DNA from: Deltaproteobacteria bacterium
GTDB taxonomy: Bacteria; Desulfobacterota; Desulfobulbia; Desulfobulbales; SURF-16
Length of the DNA stretch: 33,655 nt
Direction: 5' to 3'
Assembly: GCA_016219175.1 (NCBI GenBank)
Contig: JACRCD010000046.1
Location: 1-33,655, forward strand
Both the position numbers and the translations under genes were made by a program. Numbering within the stretch: position 1 is the first letter of the stretch; each line of letters begins with the position of its first letter. The notes below the pieces were generated by a model. The model was not told the DNA's origin. It did not search any database and saw nothing but the letters and a program-made list of their open reading frames with translations. Below are positions 16,201 through 24,741 of this stretch, piece after piece.

Positions 16201-17226
16201 TCAACTGCATATTTTACTTGTGAGTGTGTTCTTTAACCGCACGACAATTCTGCCTTTTGTTTTTCCCTTCAGCATTTTGTCTATCTCCTGACTCAGGTTC
16301 GGCAAATCCACGATCGTTGCCAGCTTTTGCAACTGGTCGATCTGCCATTCCGACGCAAGTTTGCTCCATATTCTTTGGCGTGTTGCATAGGAACAGCTGG
16401 CCGAGTCAATGCCGCTTAAGGTGACGCCCCTGAGAATAAACGGATAGACGGAGATGTTGAGAGCCGGCGAAGCGACATTGCCGCAGCAGGTCACAATACC
16501 GCCATAACGGGTTGTTTTTATGGCTGTGGCCAGAATATCGCCTCCGACGGTGTCGATGACCGCGGCCCATTTTTCCCGTAACAGCATTCTGCCGGTGGTG
16601 TCGGTGGCTTCCTGACGGGAGAGGATCTGTGAAGCGCCAAGTGTCTTGAGAAGTGGTTGTTCCTCGCTCTTGCCTGTCACTGCCGCAACCTGGTAACCAA
16701 GTTTAGCCAGGATGGCCACGGAAATGCTGCCGACTCCCCCCGTGGCGCCGCTGACCAGAATTTTGCCATCTGCCGGGTTAACGCCGTGATCAATAATTTT
16801 AAGCACTGATTGGGCTGCCGTAAAACCAGCCGTGCCGTATATCATACCCTGAAAAAGAGTCATGGCGGGGGGCAGGGGCACAATCCATTCAGCCGGAACC
16901 CTGATGAACTGGCCGAATCCGCCTGGGATTTTTGTTCCCAGGTCATAGCCGGTAACAATGACCTGGTCTCCGGGTTTGAATTTGTCCGACCGGCTTTCCG
17001 CAACCACCCCGGCAACATCAACCCCTGGTGTATGGGGGTAACGGCGAGTTACGCCCTTGTTGCCCGAGGCGGATAAGGCATCTTTGTAGTTGAGGGAGGA
17101 ATAACGGACATCAATGAGTACATCATAATCAGGCAGTTCGGAAAGGTGTTTTTCCCGTATCTCTCTTGTGAAGACCTCGCCGGGTTCCTCACTGACCACC
17201 ATGGCCTGGAAAAGTTGATCGATCAT
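16201..17226 (-). CDS. acuI: Acrylyl-CoA reductase-like MDR family oxidoreductase (YhdH/AcuI)
   Basis: This 341-residue zinc-independent medium-chain dehydrogenase/reductase is probably NADPH-dependent. The family motifs SSLNYKDALSASGNKGV (44-60), PHTPGVDVAGVV and the Rossmann GATGGVGSISVAILAKLGY are clear. GTAGFTAAQSV and the C-terminal KGRIVVRL also match. YhdH/AcuI members reduce acrylyl-CoA to propionyl-CoA, but other enoyl or quinone substrates are possible. It lies alone on the minus strand, 42 bp upstream of the HDOD gene in the same direction, possibly co-transcribed. Confidence 0.85.
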   Translation of the reverse strand: MIDQLFQAMVVSEEPGEVFTREIREKHLSELPDYDVLIDVRYSSLNYKDALSASGNKGVTRRYPHTPGVDVAGVVAESRSDKFKPGDQVIVTGYDLGTKIPGGFGQFIRVPAEWIVPLPPAMTLFQGMIYGTAGFTAAQSVLKIIDHGVNPADGKILVSGATGGVGSISVAILAKLGYQVAAVTGKSEEQPLLKTLGASQILSRQEATDTTGRMLLREKWAAVIDTVGGDILATAIKTTRYGGIVTCCGNVASPALNISVYPFILRGVTLSGIDSASCSYATRQRIWSKLASEWQIDQLQKLATIVDLPNLSQEIDKMLKGKTKGRIVVRLKNTLTSKICS

Positions 17227-17448
17227 GTTTCTTTAATATTGATATTTTTAGGTTTTTTATAGCGGGACAAAAGTGAACATCTTTTATAAACATCTTACCT
17301 GATTCCTTAGTTTATTGACAAAGATTTATTTTCATTTAGAGTGGCTTTTAGCAATTTTAGAAATTGCGCAATCCCTCTTTGAGGGGCAAATTGAATATTT
17401 GCCAAGTGAATAGGTGATTGAGAAGTGGAATAACGACCCCGGCTAACC
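17227..17448. other. Gene-free region with three consecutive perfect hairpins
   Basis: No convincing gene is seen. At 17351-17402 three short perfect stem-loops follow each other: GCAATTT-tag-AAATTGC (17351-17367), CCCTC-ttt-GAGGG (17373-17385) and GCAAAT-tgaat-ATTTGC (17386-17402). The regular arrangement suggests a structured repeat or RNA rather than chance. A minus-strand open frame through this stretch has no start signal or recognisable family and is not called. Confidence 0.5.
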
Positions 17449-17613
17449 TTGATGGCGTCGTAAAAAATCCGATCTACTGCGTTGTAGCGCATTTTGGTTC
17501 GTTCGGCATACCACATGTATAGCCTCACTCTCAAAAATACACTACGCCTTGTATATCGAATTTTGTTACTTAGCCATCTGGGCTTTGTCGCCGACTTTTT
17601 ACGAGTTCATCAA
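17449..17613. mobile_element. MITE-like inverted-repeat element, copy A (165 bp)
   Basis: The ends are imperfect inverted repeats of 18 bp: TTGATGGCGTCGTAAAAA (17449-17466) and TTTTTACGAGTTCATCAA (17596-17613), matching at 15 of 18 positions. The interior is also self-complementary, so the whole element can fold into one long hairpin. It has no coding capacity. A nearly identical copy follows two bases later, and a truncated relative lies at 33390-33520. Confidence 0.8.
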
Positions 17614-17615
17614 CC

Positions 17616-17779
17616 TTGATGGCGTCGTAAAAAAATCGATCTACTGCGTTGTAGCGCATTTTTGTTCGTTCGGCATACCCATGTATAGCCTCACTCTCAA
17701 AAATACACTACGCCTTGTATATCGAAATTTGTTACTTAGCCATCCGGGCTTTGTCGCCGGCTTTTTACGGATTCATCAA
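17616..17779. mobile_element. MITE-like inverted-repeat element, copy B (164 bp)
   Basis: A tandem copy of 17449-17613 with only scattered differences. The ends are TTGATGGCGTCGTAAAAA and TTTTTACGGATTCATCAA (17762-17779). Internally GTAG (17651-17654) and ATTTTTG (17658-17664) pair with CAAAAAT (17698-17704) and CTAC (17708-17711). It ends 40 bp before the next gene, so it may supply or disturb that gene's upstream control region. Confidence 0.8.
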
Positions 17780-17819
17780 CCTTCAACCACCAGATCATAA
17801 GAAGAAAAATATCATTCTC

Positions 17820-18338
17820 ATGCCTAAAGAAACAATACAGAAGAAACTTTTGGCCCTTTACCACCTGACCTCCGAACAACTTGCGGAATTTTTGCAGGGG
17901 GGACCTTTTGATGATTATGCTGTCAGGGTGAATGAATTTGAGGTTTTCTGCGCCTTCTGGGCTACCGCCTGCTATCTGCACAGCCCCGGTGATCCGGACA
18001 AAGACCAGGTGGAACATTTTAATAAGTCCATTATATTCAGTATTGTTGACAGGGTGTCAGCCTTGCATCCTGACGAGCTTGACGAGGAGCAGATTGACTC
18101 TCTCGTGCAGACCATAACCAATGTTTTTATTGAAAGATTTTCCACTTACCGGGAATGCTTCCAGTCTGACGTGAAACAGCAGGAGAAAGGGTCCTATCCT
18201 CTTTTTCCCTGTCTGGTGGATGGGTTTCTCGTAAATATTCTGGACAGGCCGGTCCCGGAACAGGCCCATATCCGTCAGCTCCTTGATTCCTTTTTGGAAG
18301 AAATGCTTGATAAATCAATTGTTTATTTTTCCAGTTGA
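17820..18338 (+). CDS. Hypothetical protein, acidic and alpha-helical
   Basis: This 172-residue protein is not recognised. It has no signal peptide or membrane segment and looks largely helical and acidic (DELDEEQIDSLVQ, LLDSFLEEMLDKS). The start is taken as the ATG at 17820. The open frame extends 35 codons further upstream, but that part lies in the MITE-like element and reads as repeat. The ribosome-binding site is weak (AGAAG about 12 bases upstream). It precedes the Gfo/Idh oxidoreductase gene by 24 bp in the same direction, probably in an operon with lpxB. Confidence 0.65.
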   Translation: MPKETIQKKLLALYHLTSEQLAEFLQGGPFDDYAVRVNEFEVFCAFWATACYLHSPGDPDKDQVEHFNKSIIFSIVDRVSALHPDELDEEQIDSLVQTITNVFIERFSTYRECFQSDVKQQEKGSYPLFPCLVDGFLVNILDRPVPEQAHIRQLLDSFLEEMLDKSIVYFSS

Positions 18339-18362
18339 TTTCCCAATAGAGACGGAGACGAT

Positions 18363-19334
18363 ATGCGGAAAATAAAGATTGGGGTAATCGGCGCAGGGTA
18401 TCTCGGGAAATTTCATGCCCAGAAGTATGCGGCCATGACGGATGTGGAACTGATCGGCGTGGCGGATGTTTTCCCTGAGATTGCCCATCAGGTGGCCCAG
18501 GCCAATAAAACCAAGGCCTTTATCGACTACCGTGAGCTGCTGCACCAGGTTGACGCGGTCAGCGTCGTGGTGCCGACCCCTCTGCATCACAAAGTGGCAA
18601 GCGATTGTTTTGCCGCCAAGGTGGATGTCCTGCTGGAAAAGCCGATGACCGTAACCCTGACCGAGGCCGACGATCTTATCGGCAAGGCGGCAAAAGGCGG
18701 CCATATTCTGCAGATTGGTCATCTGGAGAGGTTTAATCCGGCTATCGTTGCCATGCAGGATTATCTGACCTGCCCCCTCTATATCGAATCGCAAAGGGTG
18801 CATTCCTTTAAACCGCGCGGCAGCGAGGTTGATGTTGTTCTTGATCTGATGATTCATGATATTGACATTATTTTACATGTCGTACCTTCCCCCCTGAAAT
18901 CAATTGATACCATAGGTGTTCCGGTGGTAACCAAGGAAACGGATGTCGCCACCGCGCATCTTATTTTTGAAAATGGCTGCACCGCCAATGTTTCCGTCAG
19001 CCGAGTTGCCTTGGATAATGTGCGCAGTCTTCGTGTCTATCAGCCGGGCAGCTCTCTTGTCGTCAATTATGCCACCAAGGAAATCATGGTTATTGAGCGG
19101 CTGCCGCAATTGACCCCGGAGGGATATCATGAAGAAAAGACAATCCATTTCTGTTTTACCGAAAAGGATGCCCTGGCTGCCGAGTTGACGGATTTCGTCG
19201 AAAACGTCCGCCTGCGCCGGACTCCCAGGGTTTCCGGACGGGAAGGGAGAGAGGCGCTGGAAGTGGCCTTGCGCATCATAGACCAGATCAGGAATCATAT
19301 CGACAGGCATAAAGACGTCTTATGCCGCGGGTGA
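18363..19334 (+). CDS. Gfo/Idh/MocA family oxidoreductase, possibly GnnA-like
   Basis: This 323-residue NAD(P)-dependent sugar oxidoreductase has a Rossmann nucleotide-binding motif GVIGAGYLGKFHA (7-19) and the family EKP motif at 92-94 (LLEKPMT). The C-terminal alpha/beta domain has DLMIHDIDII. It overlaps lpxB by 13 bp. In Acidithiobacillus and Leptospira a related enzyme, GnnA, oxidises UDP-GlcNAc at C3 next to lpx genes so that GnnB can make the 2,3-diamino sugar of amide-linked lipid A. Position suggests a similar role, but no GnnB aminotransferase is in the window, so the substrate is open. Confidence 0.85.
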   Translation: MRKIKIGVIGAGYLGKFHAQKYAAMTDVELIGVADVFPEIAHQVAQANKTKAFIDYRELLHQVDAVSVVVPTPLHHKVASDCFAAKVDVLLEKPMTVTLTEADDLIGKAAKGGHILQIGHLERFNPAIVAMQDYLTCPLYIESQRVHSFKPRGSEVDVVLDLMIHDIDIILHVVPSPLKSIDTIGVPVVTKETDVATAHLIFENGCTANVSVSRVALDNVRSLRVYQPGSSLVVNYATKEIMVIERLPQLTPEGYHEEKTIHFCFTEKDALAAELTDFVENVRLRRTPRVSGREGREALEVALRIIDQIRNHIDRHKDVLCRG

Positions 19335-20458
19335 TGATCGTAACCGGCGAGGCCTCGGGCGATCTGCATGGCGCCCGTCTGGTGGCTGCCATGAAGGAGT
19401 TGAACCCCGATCTTTCCGTCTGCGGCATGGGGGGAATTGAGCTGAGGCGGCAAGGGGTTGAAATTTTATATGATATTGCCAGGATGGCCGTGGTGGGACT
19501 GGTTGAAGTCATTACCCATCTCAAGGATATCCGCGCCGCCCTAAGGATCCTTGGCAACGAACTGCGGAGCAATCCCCCGGATTTGTTAATTCTGGTTGAT
19601 TATCCGGACTTTAACCTGCTGCTGGCGAAACAGGCCAAAAAAGCCGGCATTCCCATATTTTACTATATCAGCCCCCAGGTCTGGGCCTGGCGCAGCGGCA
19701 GGGTCGGAAAAATAGGGCTGCTGGTCGACGCCATGGCCGTTATTTTGCCATTTGAGCAGGAGTTTTACCGGCAGAGAGGGGTTGCCGTGGATTATGTGGG
19801 GCATCCTCTCCTTGATTCGGTCAAATATACCGTGGCCAGGGAGGATTTCTGCAGGCTGCACCAGATCAATCCGGACCATGTCCTGCTGGGTCTGCTGCCC
19901 GGCAGCCGGAAAAAAGAGATCCGTTCCATGCTGCCTGTTTTTCTGGAGACGGCGGCAAGGCTTGCCCGCACCCATGACAACATGACCGTTTTGCTGCCCC
20001 TGGCTCCGACATTGACCATGGATGATCTGGTTGCCTGCGGCCTGAACCTTGGCCAACATCCCGTCAAGGTTATTGCGGAAAACCGTTACGATCTCATGGC
20101 GGCCTGCGATCTGGCCATGGCGGTCTCGGGCACGGTCACCCTTGAACTGGCCATTCTTGACGTGCCGATGGTGGTTTCCTACAAAATGTCTCCGGTTACC
20201 TGGTTTGTGGGCCGGCCGCTCATCTCGGTTGACTATGCCTCCCTGGTCAACCTGATTGGCGGAAAAGAGGTGGTCAGCGAACTTCTCCAGGGTGAGGCCA
20301 CTGCTGCGAAGATTGCCGAGGCTTTGGAGGAGATCTGGCCCGGCCGCGACAAGAGAGAGATTATGCTGCGGGAGCTGGCGGCAGTACGAGAAAAAATGGG
20401 CGGGGGCGGGGCGTCCAAGCGAGCCGCGGGCCTGGCCCTTGCCACGGTCAGGCGCTAG
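19322..20458 (+). CDS. lpxB: Lipid-A-disaccharide synthase
   Basis: This 378-residue peripheral membrane glycosyltransferase of family GT19 joins UDP-2,3-diacylglucosamine and lipid X to give the tetraacyl disaccharide of lipid A. The signature motifs are all present: VTGEASGDLHGARL (7-20), GMGGIE, MAVVGLVEV, LVDYPDFN, YYISPQVWAWR (about 113-123), LPFEQEFY, YVGHPLLD, LLPGSRKKEI and AVSGTVTLELAI. Length is normal. Its ATG lies inside the end of the upstream oxidoreductase gene, so translation is likely coupled. Confidence 0.96.
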   Translation: MPRVMIVTGEASGDLHGARLVAAMKELNPDLSVCGMGGIELRRQGVEILYDIARMAVVGLVEVITHLKDIRAALRILGNELRSNPPDLLILVDYPDFNLLLAKQAKKAGIPIFYYISPQVWAWRSGRVGKIGLLVDAMAVILPFEQEFYRQRGVAVDYVGHPLLDSVKYTVAREDFCRLHQINPDHVLLGLLPGSRKKEIRSMLPVFLETAARLARTHDNMTVLLPLAPTLTMDDLVACGLNLGQHPVKVIAENRYDLMAACDLAMAVSGTVTLELAILDVPMVVSYKMSPVTWFVGRPLISVDYASLVNLIGGKEVVSELLQGEATAAKIAEALEEIWPGRDKREIMLRELAAVREKMGGGGASKRAAGLALATVRR

Positions 20459-20482
20459 AAACGTAAAAAAATGAAATAATGA

Positions 20483-20511
20483 TTGTCAATTTTCCATTAA
20501 TTTTACATTAT
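20483..20511 (+). promoter_or_regulatory. Predicted promoter of the response regulator gene
   Basis: TTGTCA (20483-20488) and CATTAT (20506-20511) are separated by exactly 17 bp in an AT-rich gap, 37 bp before the ATG of the response regulator gene. Confidence 0.45.
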
Positions 20512-20548
20512 GAATAGCATCAATTAAACATTAGACAGAGAGTTATTC

Positions 20549-20959
20549 ATGAAGATTCTGATTGCCGAAGATGATGTGATGACCAGAGTCATCCTGCAGG
20601 AGATGCTGGCTGACGTCGGGACAACCTACGGTGCCGAAAACGGCCGCGAGGCAATTGAAATTTTCACCCAGGCCCTGCAGGACAAGGATCCGTTTGATCT
20701 GGTCTGTCTGGATATTATGATGCCTGAAATCAACGGCCAGGATGCGCTGCTGAAAATTCGCAAAATTGAAGAGGACCTGGGGGTCATCCCCGAGTATCAG
20801 GTCAAGGTGATCATGATAACAGCCTTGAGCGACCCTGAAAATATCATGAAAGCCCATATTGAAGGCCGGTGTGAAGCATACATGACCAAGCCGATCAAGA
20901 TGGATCAGCTGCTTGAACAGATCAAAAAACTTGGTCTGCTGGTTTCCTATTCTTTTTAG
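20549..20959 (+). CDS. Single-domain (CheY-like) response regulator
   Basis: This 136-residue receiver domain has no output domain. The acidic pocket is D8/D9, the phosphoacceptor is D55 in LVCLDIMMPEING, the switch Thr is T91 in MITALSD, and the Lys is K114 in MTKPI. Such proteins act by protein-protein contact, for example in chemotaxis or phosphorelays. No histidine kinase is next to it, so its partner is unknown. The gene has its own promoter and a GAGAG ribosome-binding site. Confidence 0.92.
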   Translation: MKILIAEDDVMTRVILQEMLADVGTTYGAENGREAIEIFTQALQDKDPFDLVCLDIMMPEINGQDALLKIRKIEEDLGVIPEYQVKVIMITALSDPENIMKAHIEGRCEAYMTKPIKMDQLLEQIKKLGLLVSYSF

Positions 20960-20974
20960 GGGAGGGGGCTGCCC

Positions 20975-21007
20975 AGGTGGATAGGTTGTAAGTGTTTAGG
21001 TGGATAG
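20975..21007. repeat. Short direct repeat AGGTGGATAG (two copies)
   Basis: The 10-mer AGGTGGATAG occurs at 20975-20984 and 20998-21007, 23 bp apart, in the gap between the response regulator and the convergent mutY gene. The spacing is about two helical turns, but nothing links it to a regulated gene, so significance is uncertain. Confidence 0.35.
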
Positions 21008-21030
21008 AGGGGAATCGCCATGCCGGATCA

Positions 21031-22125
21031 TTACGGCTTCTGGCCCCTGGCTCCTGACTCCCGAAGAAAATCGATCAGCTTTCTGTGCCCCGCCGGAAAG
21101 GCAAAATCGCGCAGTTCGCTAAAAGTCACCCATCTGTTTTCCTGGGCGGCGTGGAGTGCGGGCTCGCCTTTCTCGTCAGCCGTTGTTTCGCAATAAAAAC
21201 CATGCAGGGTCACCCGGTAATGCATATAGCTGTGTCTGACACTGGTGATCCGAGCTGTCCGGGCAATGCGCAGCCCAGTCTCCTCATAAAATTCCCTGAC
21301 CACACCCTGCTCCGGGCTCTCGCCTTCCTTCAGTCTGCCGCCGGGAAACTCCCAGAGATTACCCCAGACATCATCCGCGCGCCGCTTCTGGATAAGTATT
21401 TTTCCGTCCCGGATCAGAAGGCCGGTCGCCATCTCAATGAAAACGGACTTCTTTTTCGGCAGGAGCACCGGACGTTCCCGGACAAGGCCTAAGTGCTGGG
21501 CTTGGCAGCAGCCGGCAAGCGGGCAGTTGGTGCAGAGCGGTTTCCCGGGCAGGCACACCAGGGCGCCCAGTTCCATGAGAGACTGATTGAAAAAACGGGA
21601 TTTACCAACGGGCAGCAGTCTGCCCGCCTTTTCCCAGATAAAGGTTTTGTTGGCGCGGCTCTTTACCGGGGTGGAGATGTTGAATATACGAGAGAAAATT
21701 CTCTCGATGTTGGCGTCAACAACGGGATAATCACGGTTAAAGGCGATGCTCATGATGGCCCCTGCCGTATAGGGACCGATACCAGGCAGGGTGATCAGGA
21801 TTTCATATGCCGCGGGGAGAGTGCCGCCCTGGCCTGCCAGCAGTTGCGCCGCCCTGTGCAGATTTCTGGCCCGTGAGTAATAGCCCAGCCCTTCCCAGTA
21901 ATTGAGGACCTCATTTTCGTCAGCCGCGGCCAGGGTATCGATATCCGGAAATCGCTGCAACCAGCGCTTAAAGTAGATGACAACCCGTTCCATCTGAGTC
22001 TGCTGCAACATGATTTCCGATACCCAGACCTGGTAGGGATCATAGGTCTGCCGCCAGGGAAGGTCCCGGCCGTGGACCTGAAACCAGTCCAGCAACTGGT
22101 GCAGGCAATGTTTGATGGGAATCAT
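21031..22125 (-). CDS. mutY: A/G-specific adenine glycosylase MutY with NUDIX-like C-terminal domain
   Basis: This 364-residue base-excision enzyme removes adenine mispaired with 8-oxoguanine. E37 in WVSEIMLQQTQ and the catalytic Asp D138 after the helix-hairpin-helix LPGIGPYTAGAI (113-124) are present. Four Cys (C191, C198, C201, C207; spacing 6-2-5) form the [4Fe-4S] site. The C-terminal recognition domain starts near 228 and keeps a complete NUDIX box from G263 (GRLKEGESPEQGVVREFYEE), which many MutY proteins have lost. It ends the leuB-trmJ-mutY operon, 6 bp after trmJ. Confidence 0.95.
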   Translation of the reverse strand: MIPIKHCLHQLLDWFQVHGRDLPWRQTYDPYQVWVSEIMLQQTQMERVVIYFKRWLQRFPDIDTLAAADENEVLNYWEGLGYYSRARNLHRAAQLLAGQGGTLPAAYEILITLPGIGPYTAGAIMSIAFNRDYPVVDANIERIFSRIFNISTPVKSRANKTFIWEKAGRLLPVGKSRFFNQSLMELGALVCLPGKPLCTNCPLAGCCQAQHLGLVRERPVLLPKKKSVFIEMATGLLIRDGKILIQKRRADDVWGNLWEFPGGRLKEGESPEQGVVREFYEETGLRIARTARITSVRHSYMHYRVTLHGFYCETTADEKGEPALHAAQENRWVTFSELRDFAFPAGHRKLIDFLRESGARGQKP

Positions 22126-22131
22126 GGGGAG

Positions 22132-22863
22132 TTATTTTTTTATCCGGCCGTTCAACCAGTCGATGCGGCTCCAGAGGCCATGGAGGATGCGGACTTCACG
22201 TTCATCGAGCCCGGTCCTGCCGAATATGCGCCTGAATGTGTGCAGGATATGGTCCGGATTCTGCGGATCAAGATAGTCGGCCTCGGTCAGAGTCCGGCGC
22301 ATATGCTCATACATCACCTCAACTGCCATGCTTTCCGCGCGATCAACCCCTGGGGGAGGAATTTCCCGGGATGGGCGTTGGCCCTTGGAGATCTCATAAA
22401 GGCAGATGGCCACCGCCTGGGCCAGGTTAAGCGACGGCAGGGCGGCATCGGTGGCGATGGTAACAAAAAACTGGCACAGGCCGAGCTCGGCCGTGGTCAG
22501 CCCGTCGTCTTCCCGGCCGAAGACCAGGGCTGTTTTTCCCTTGGCATTGTTTTTTGCCACCATTGCCCTCGTCTCGTGGGGCTCAAGGAACTCCTGGCGG
22601 TATTTGCCGGATCGGCGGGTGGCGCCCAGACAGAGGCTGCAGTCGGCCAGGGCTTCGGCCAGGGTGGGGAACATCATGGCCTTTTTGAGCAGATCCCTGG
22701 CGTTGACCGCCATGTCGCGCGCCTGTTTGCTGAGGTGATCAGCGCGGGGTTTGACCAAACGCAGATCGGTGAAACCGAAATTCATCATCACCCGGCAGAT
22801 GGAGCCGATGTTGAGCGCTCCCTGGGGCTCAACGAGAACGACGCTGACAGCAGGGGATGTCAT
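22132..22863 (-). CDS. trmJ: tRNA (cytidine/uridine-2'-O-) methyltransferase, TrmJ-like SPOUT
   Basis: This 243-residue SPOUT-fold RNA methyltransferase has the SpoU motifs 1-3: ALNIGSICRVMMNFG (16-30), LVFGREDDGLT (about 113-123) and LPSLNLAQAVAICLYE (142-157). A C-terminal helical extension after about residue 165 fits TrmJ, which methylates the ribose of nucleotide 32 in tRNA. Other SpoU methyltransferases such as TrmL lack this extension. Its start codon directly abuts the leuB stop codon, so translation is coupled. Confidence 0.9.
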   Translation of the reverse strand: MTSPAVSVVLVEPQGALNIGSICRVMMNFGFTDLRLVKPRADHLSKQARDMAVNARDLLKKAMMFPTLAEALADCSLCLGATRRSGKYRQEFLEPHETRAMVAKNNAKGKTALVFGREDDGLTTAELGLCQFFVTIATDAALPSLNLAQAVAICLYEISKGQRPSREIPPPGVDRAESMAVEVMYEHMRRTLTEADYLDPQNPDHILHTFRRIFGRTGLDEREVRILHGLWSRIDWLNGRIKK

Positions 22864-23970
<1,107 letters not shown>

Positions 23971-23990
23971 TTAAAATAAATGGGATTTTA

Positions 23991-24023
23991 TCATTCCGCA
24001 AAACGAAAAAAATCACGGAATGA
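23991..24023 (-). terminator. Inverted repeat between the TOPRIM-like gene and leuB
   Basis: TCATTCCG (23991-23998) and CGGAATGA (24016-24023) pair exactly around a 17-nt loop, flanked by T- and A-runs. It lies downstream of the TOPRIM-like gene and upstream of leuB. It could end the first transcript or act as an operator for leuB. The stem is short for its loop. Confidence 0.35.
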
Positions 24024-24111
24024 AAAAAATATAAGGCTAACTATTTGTAATAAATATATTTTTCTACGATTCCGGCACACCTTGTGGTGAAAAATAGACC
24101 ACCTGGTATCA

Positions 24112-24741
24112 CTATGAAATCGGAAACCATGTTTGCAAGGTGGTTTTAAGCTTGATAAAGGCTGGATCAACGCACCGCCCCAGGCTAACCTGCCGGGCAA
24201 GTTGGTCATAGAGGGAGGATGATCGAGATTTTCGAGCCGTTCGCAGGGCAAGCTCAATTGCTTCTTTTGGTCTTTCCGGCTTTGCCTGTCCTTCCTGTAA
24301 AAATTTTTTGTCCTTCAGCCAGCTTCTCAAGTCCGGGTTCCTCCCCTGCCAGCCCAATACGGCATCAACCTGTGGCGAGTCGCTCCAAACCCACATTTCA
24401 AGCTCAGGGTCGATGACCACGGCGGCGGCTCGTCCCCCCCATCCCGATTCTGACAACCGTTTTTCAATCATCGCTTCCAATGTCTCTCTTGATCTATCCT
24501 GTCCGCATCCCTCCCGGTCGAGCAGGATCAGGGCATGGGCAAACTGATTTCGAAAGAGACTGAGAAAATCATGACCACGCAACAAACAGCCCGGGTCTCT
24601 TTCCGGATGCACATGAACAACCGGCATTGGTTCTCGTATTCTCAGGGCCTGCGCGCGACCGAGAATGCCTTTTATCGCGAATTCCATATCCTTGTCAGCA
24701 ACCAGAACAACAAGATCATGGGGATATGGTCCGCTTGTCAT
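24112..24741 (-). CDS. TOPRIM/RloB-like protein, partner of the AAA ATPase
   Basis: This 209-residue soluble protein has segments reminiscent of TOPRIM-type nuclease families that accompany ABC ATPases: LVVLVADKDMEFAIKGIL (10-27) in the place of the usual Glu-bearing strand, HALILLDREG (69-78) as the Asp-rich strand, and DPELEMWVWSDS (111-122), like the P-x-x-E-x-W segment of RloB/DUF4276-type proteins. The canonical first-strand Glu is not obvious (D16, D18 and E20 are candidates). The ATG at 24741 overlaps the ATPase stop in an ATGA, so it is preferred over an in-frame start at 24792. Family assignment is from memory of motifs. Confidence 0.55.
   Translation of the reverse strand: MTSGPYPHDLVVLVADKDMEFAIKGILGRAQALRIREPMPVVHVHPERDPGCLLRGHDFLSLFRNQFAHALILLDREGCGQDRSRETLEAMIEKRLSESGWGGRAAAVVIDPELEMWVWSDSPQVDAVLGWQGRNPDLRSWLKDKKFLQEGQAKPERPKEAIELALRTARKSRSSSLYDQLARQVSLGRCVDPAFIKLKTTLQTWFPIS

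Noticed and set aside
17307-17534. 75-codon - strand frame spanning the hairpin cluster and MITE copy A
   Set aside because: Runs through repeat sequence, has no ribosome-binding site and no known family; more likely an artefact of the repeats.
17715-17819. 35-codon upstream extension of the hypothetical gene
   Set aside because: Encoded by the MITE-like element; the ATG at 17820 outside the element is preferred.
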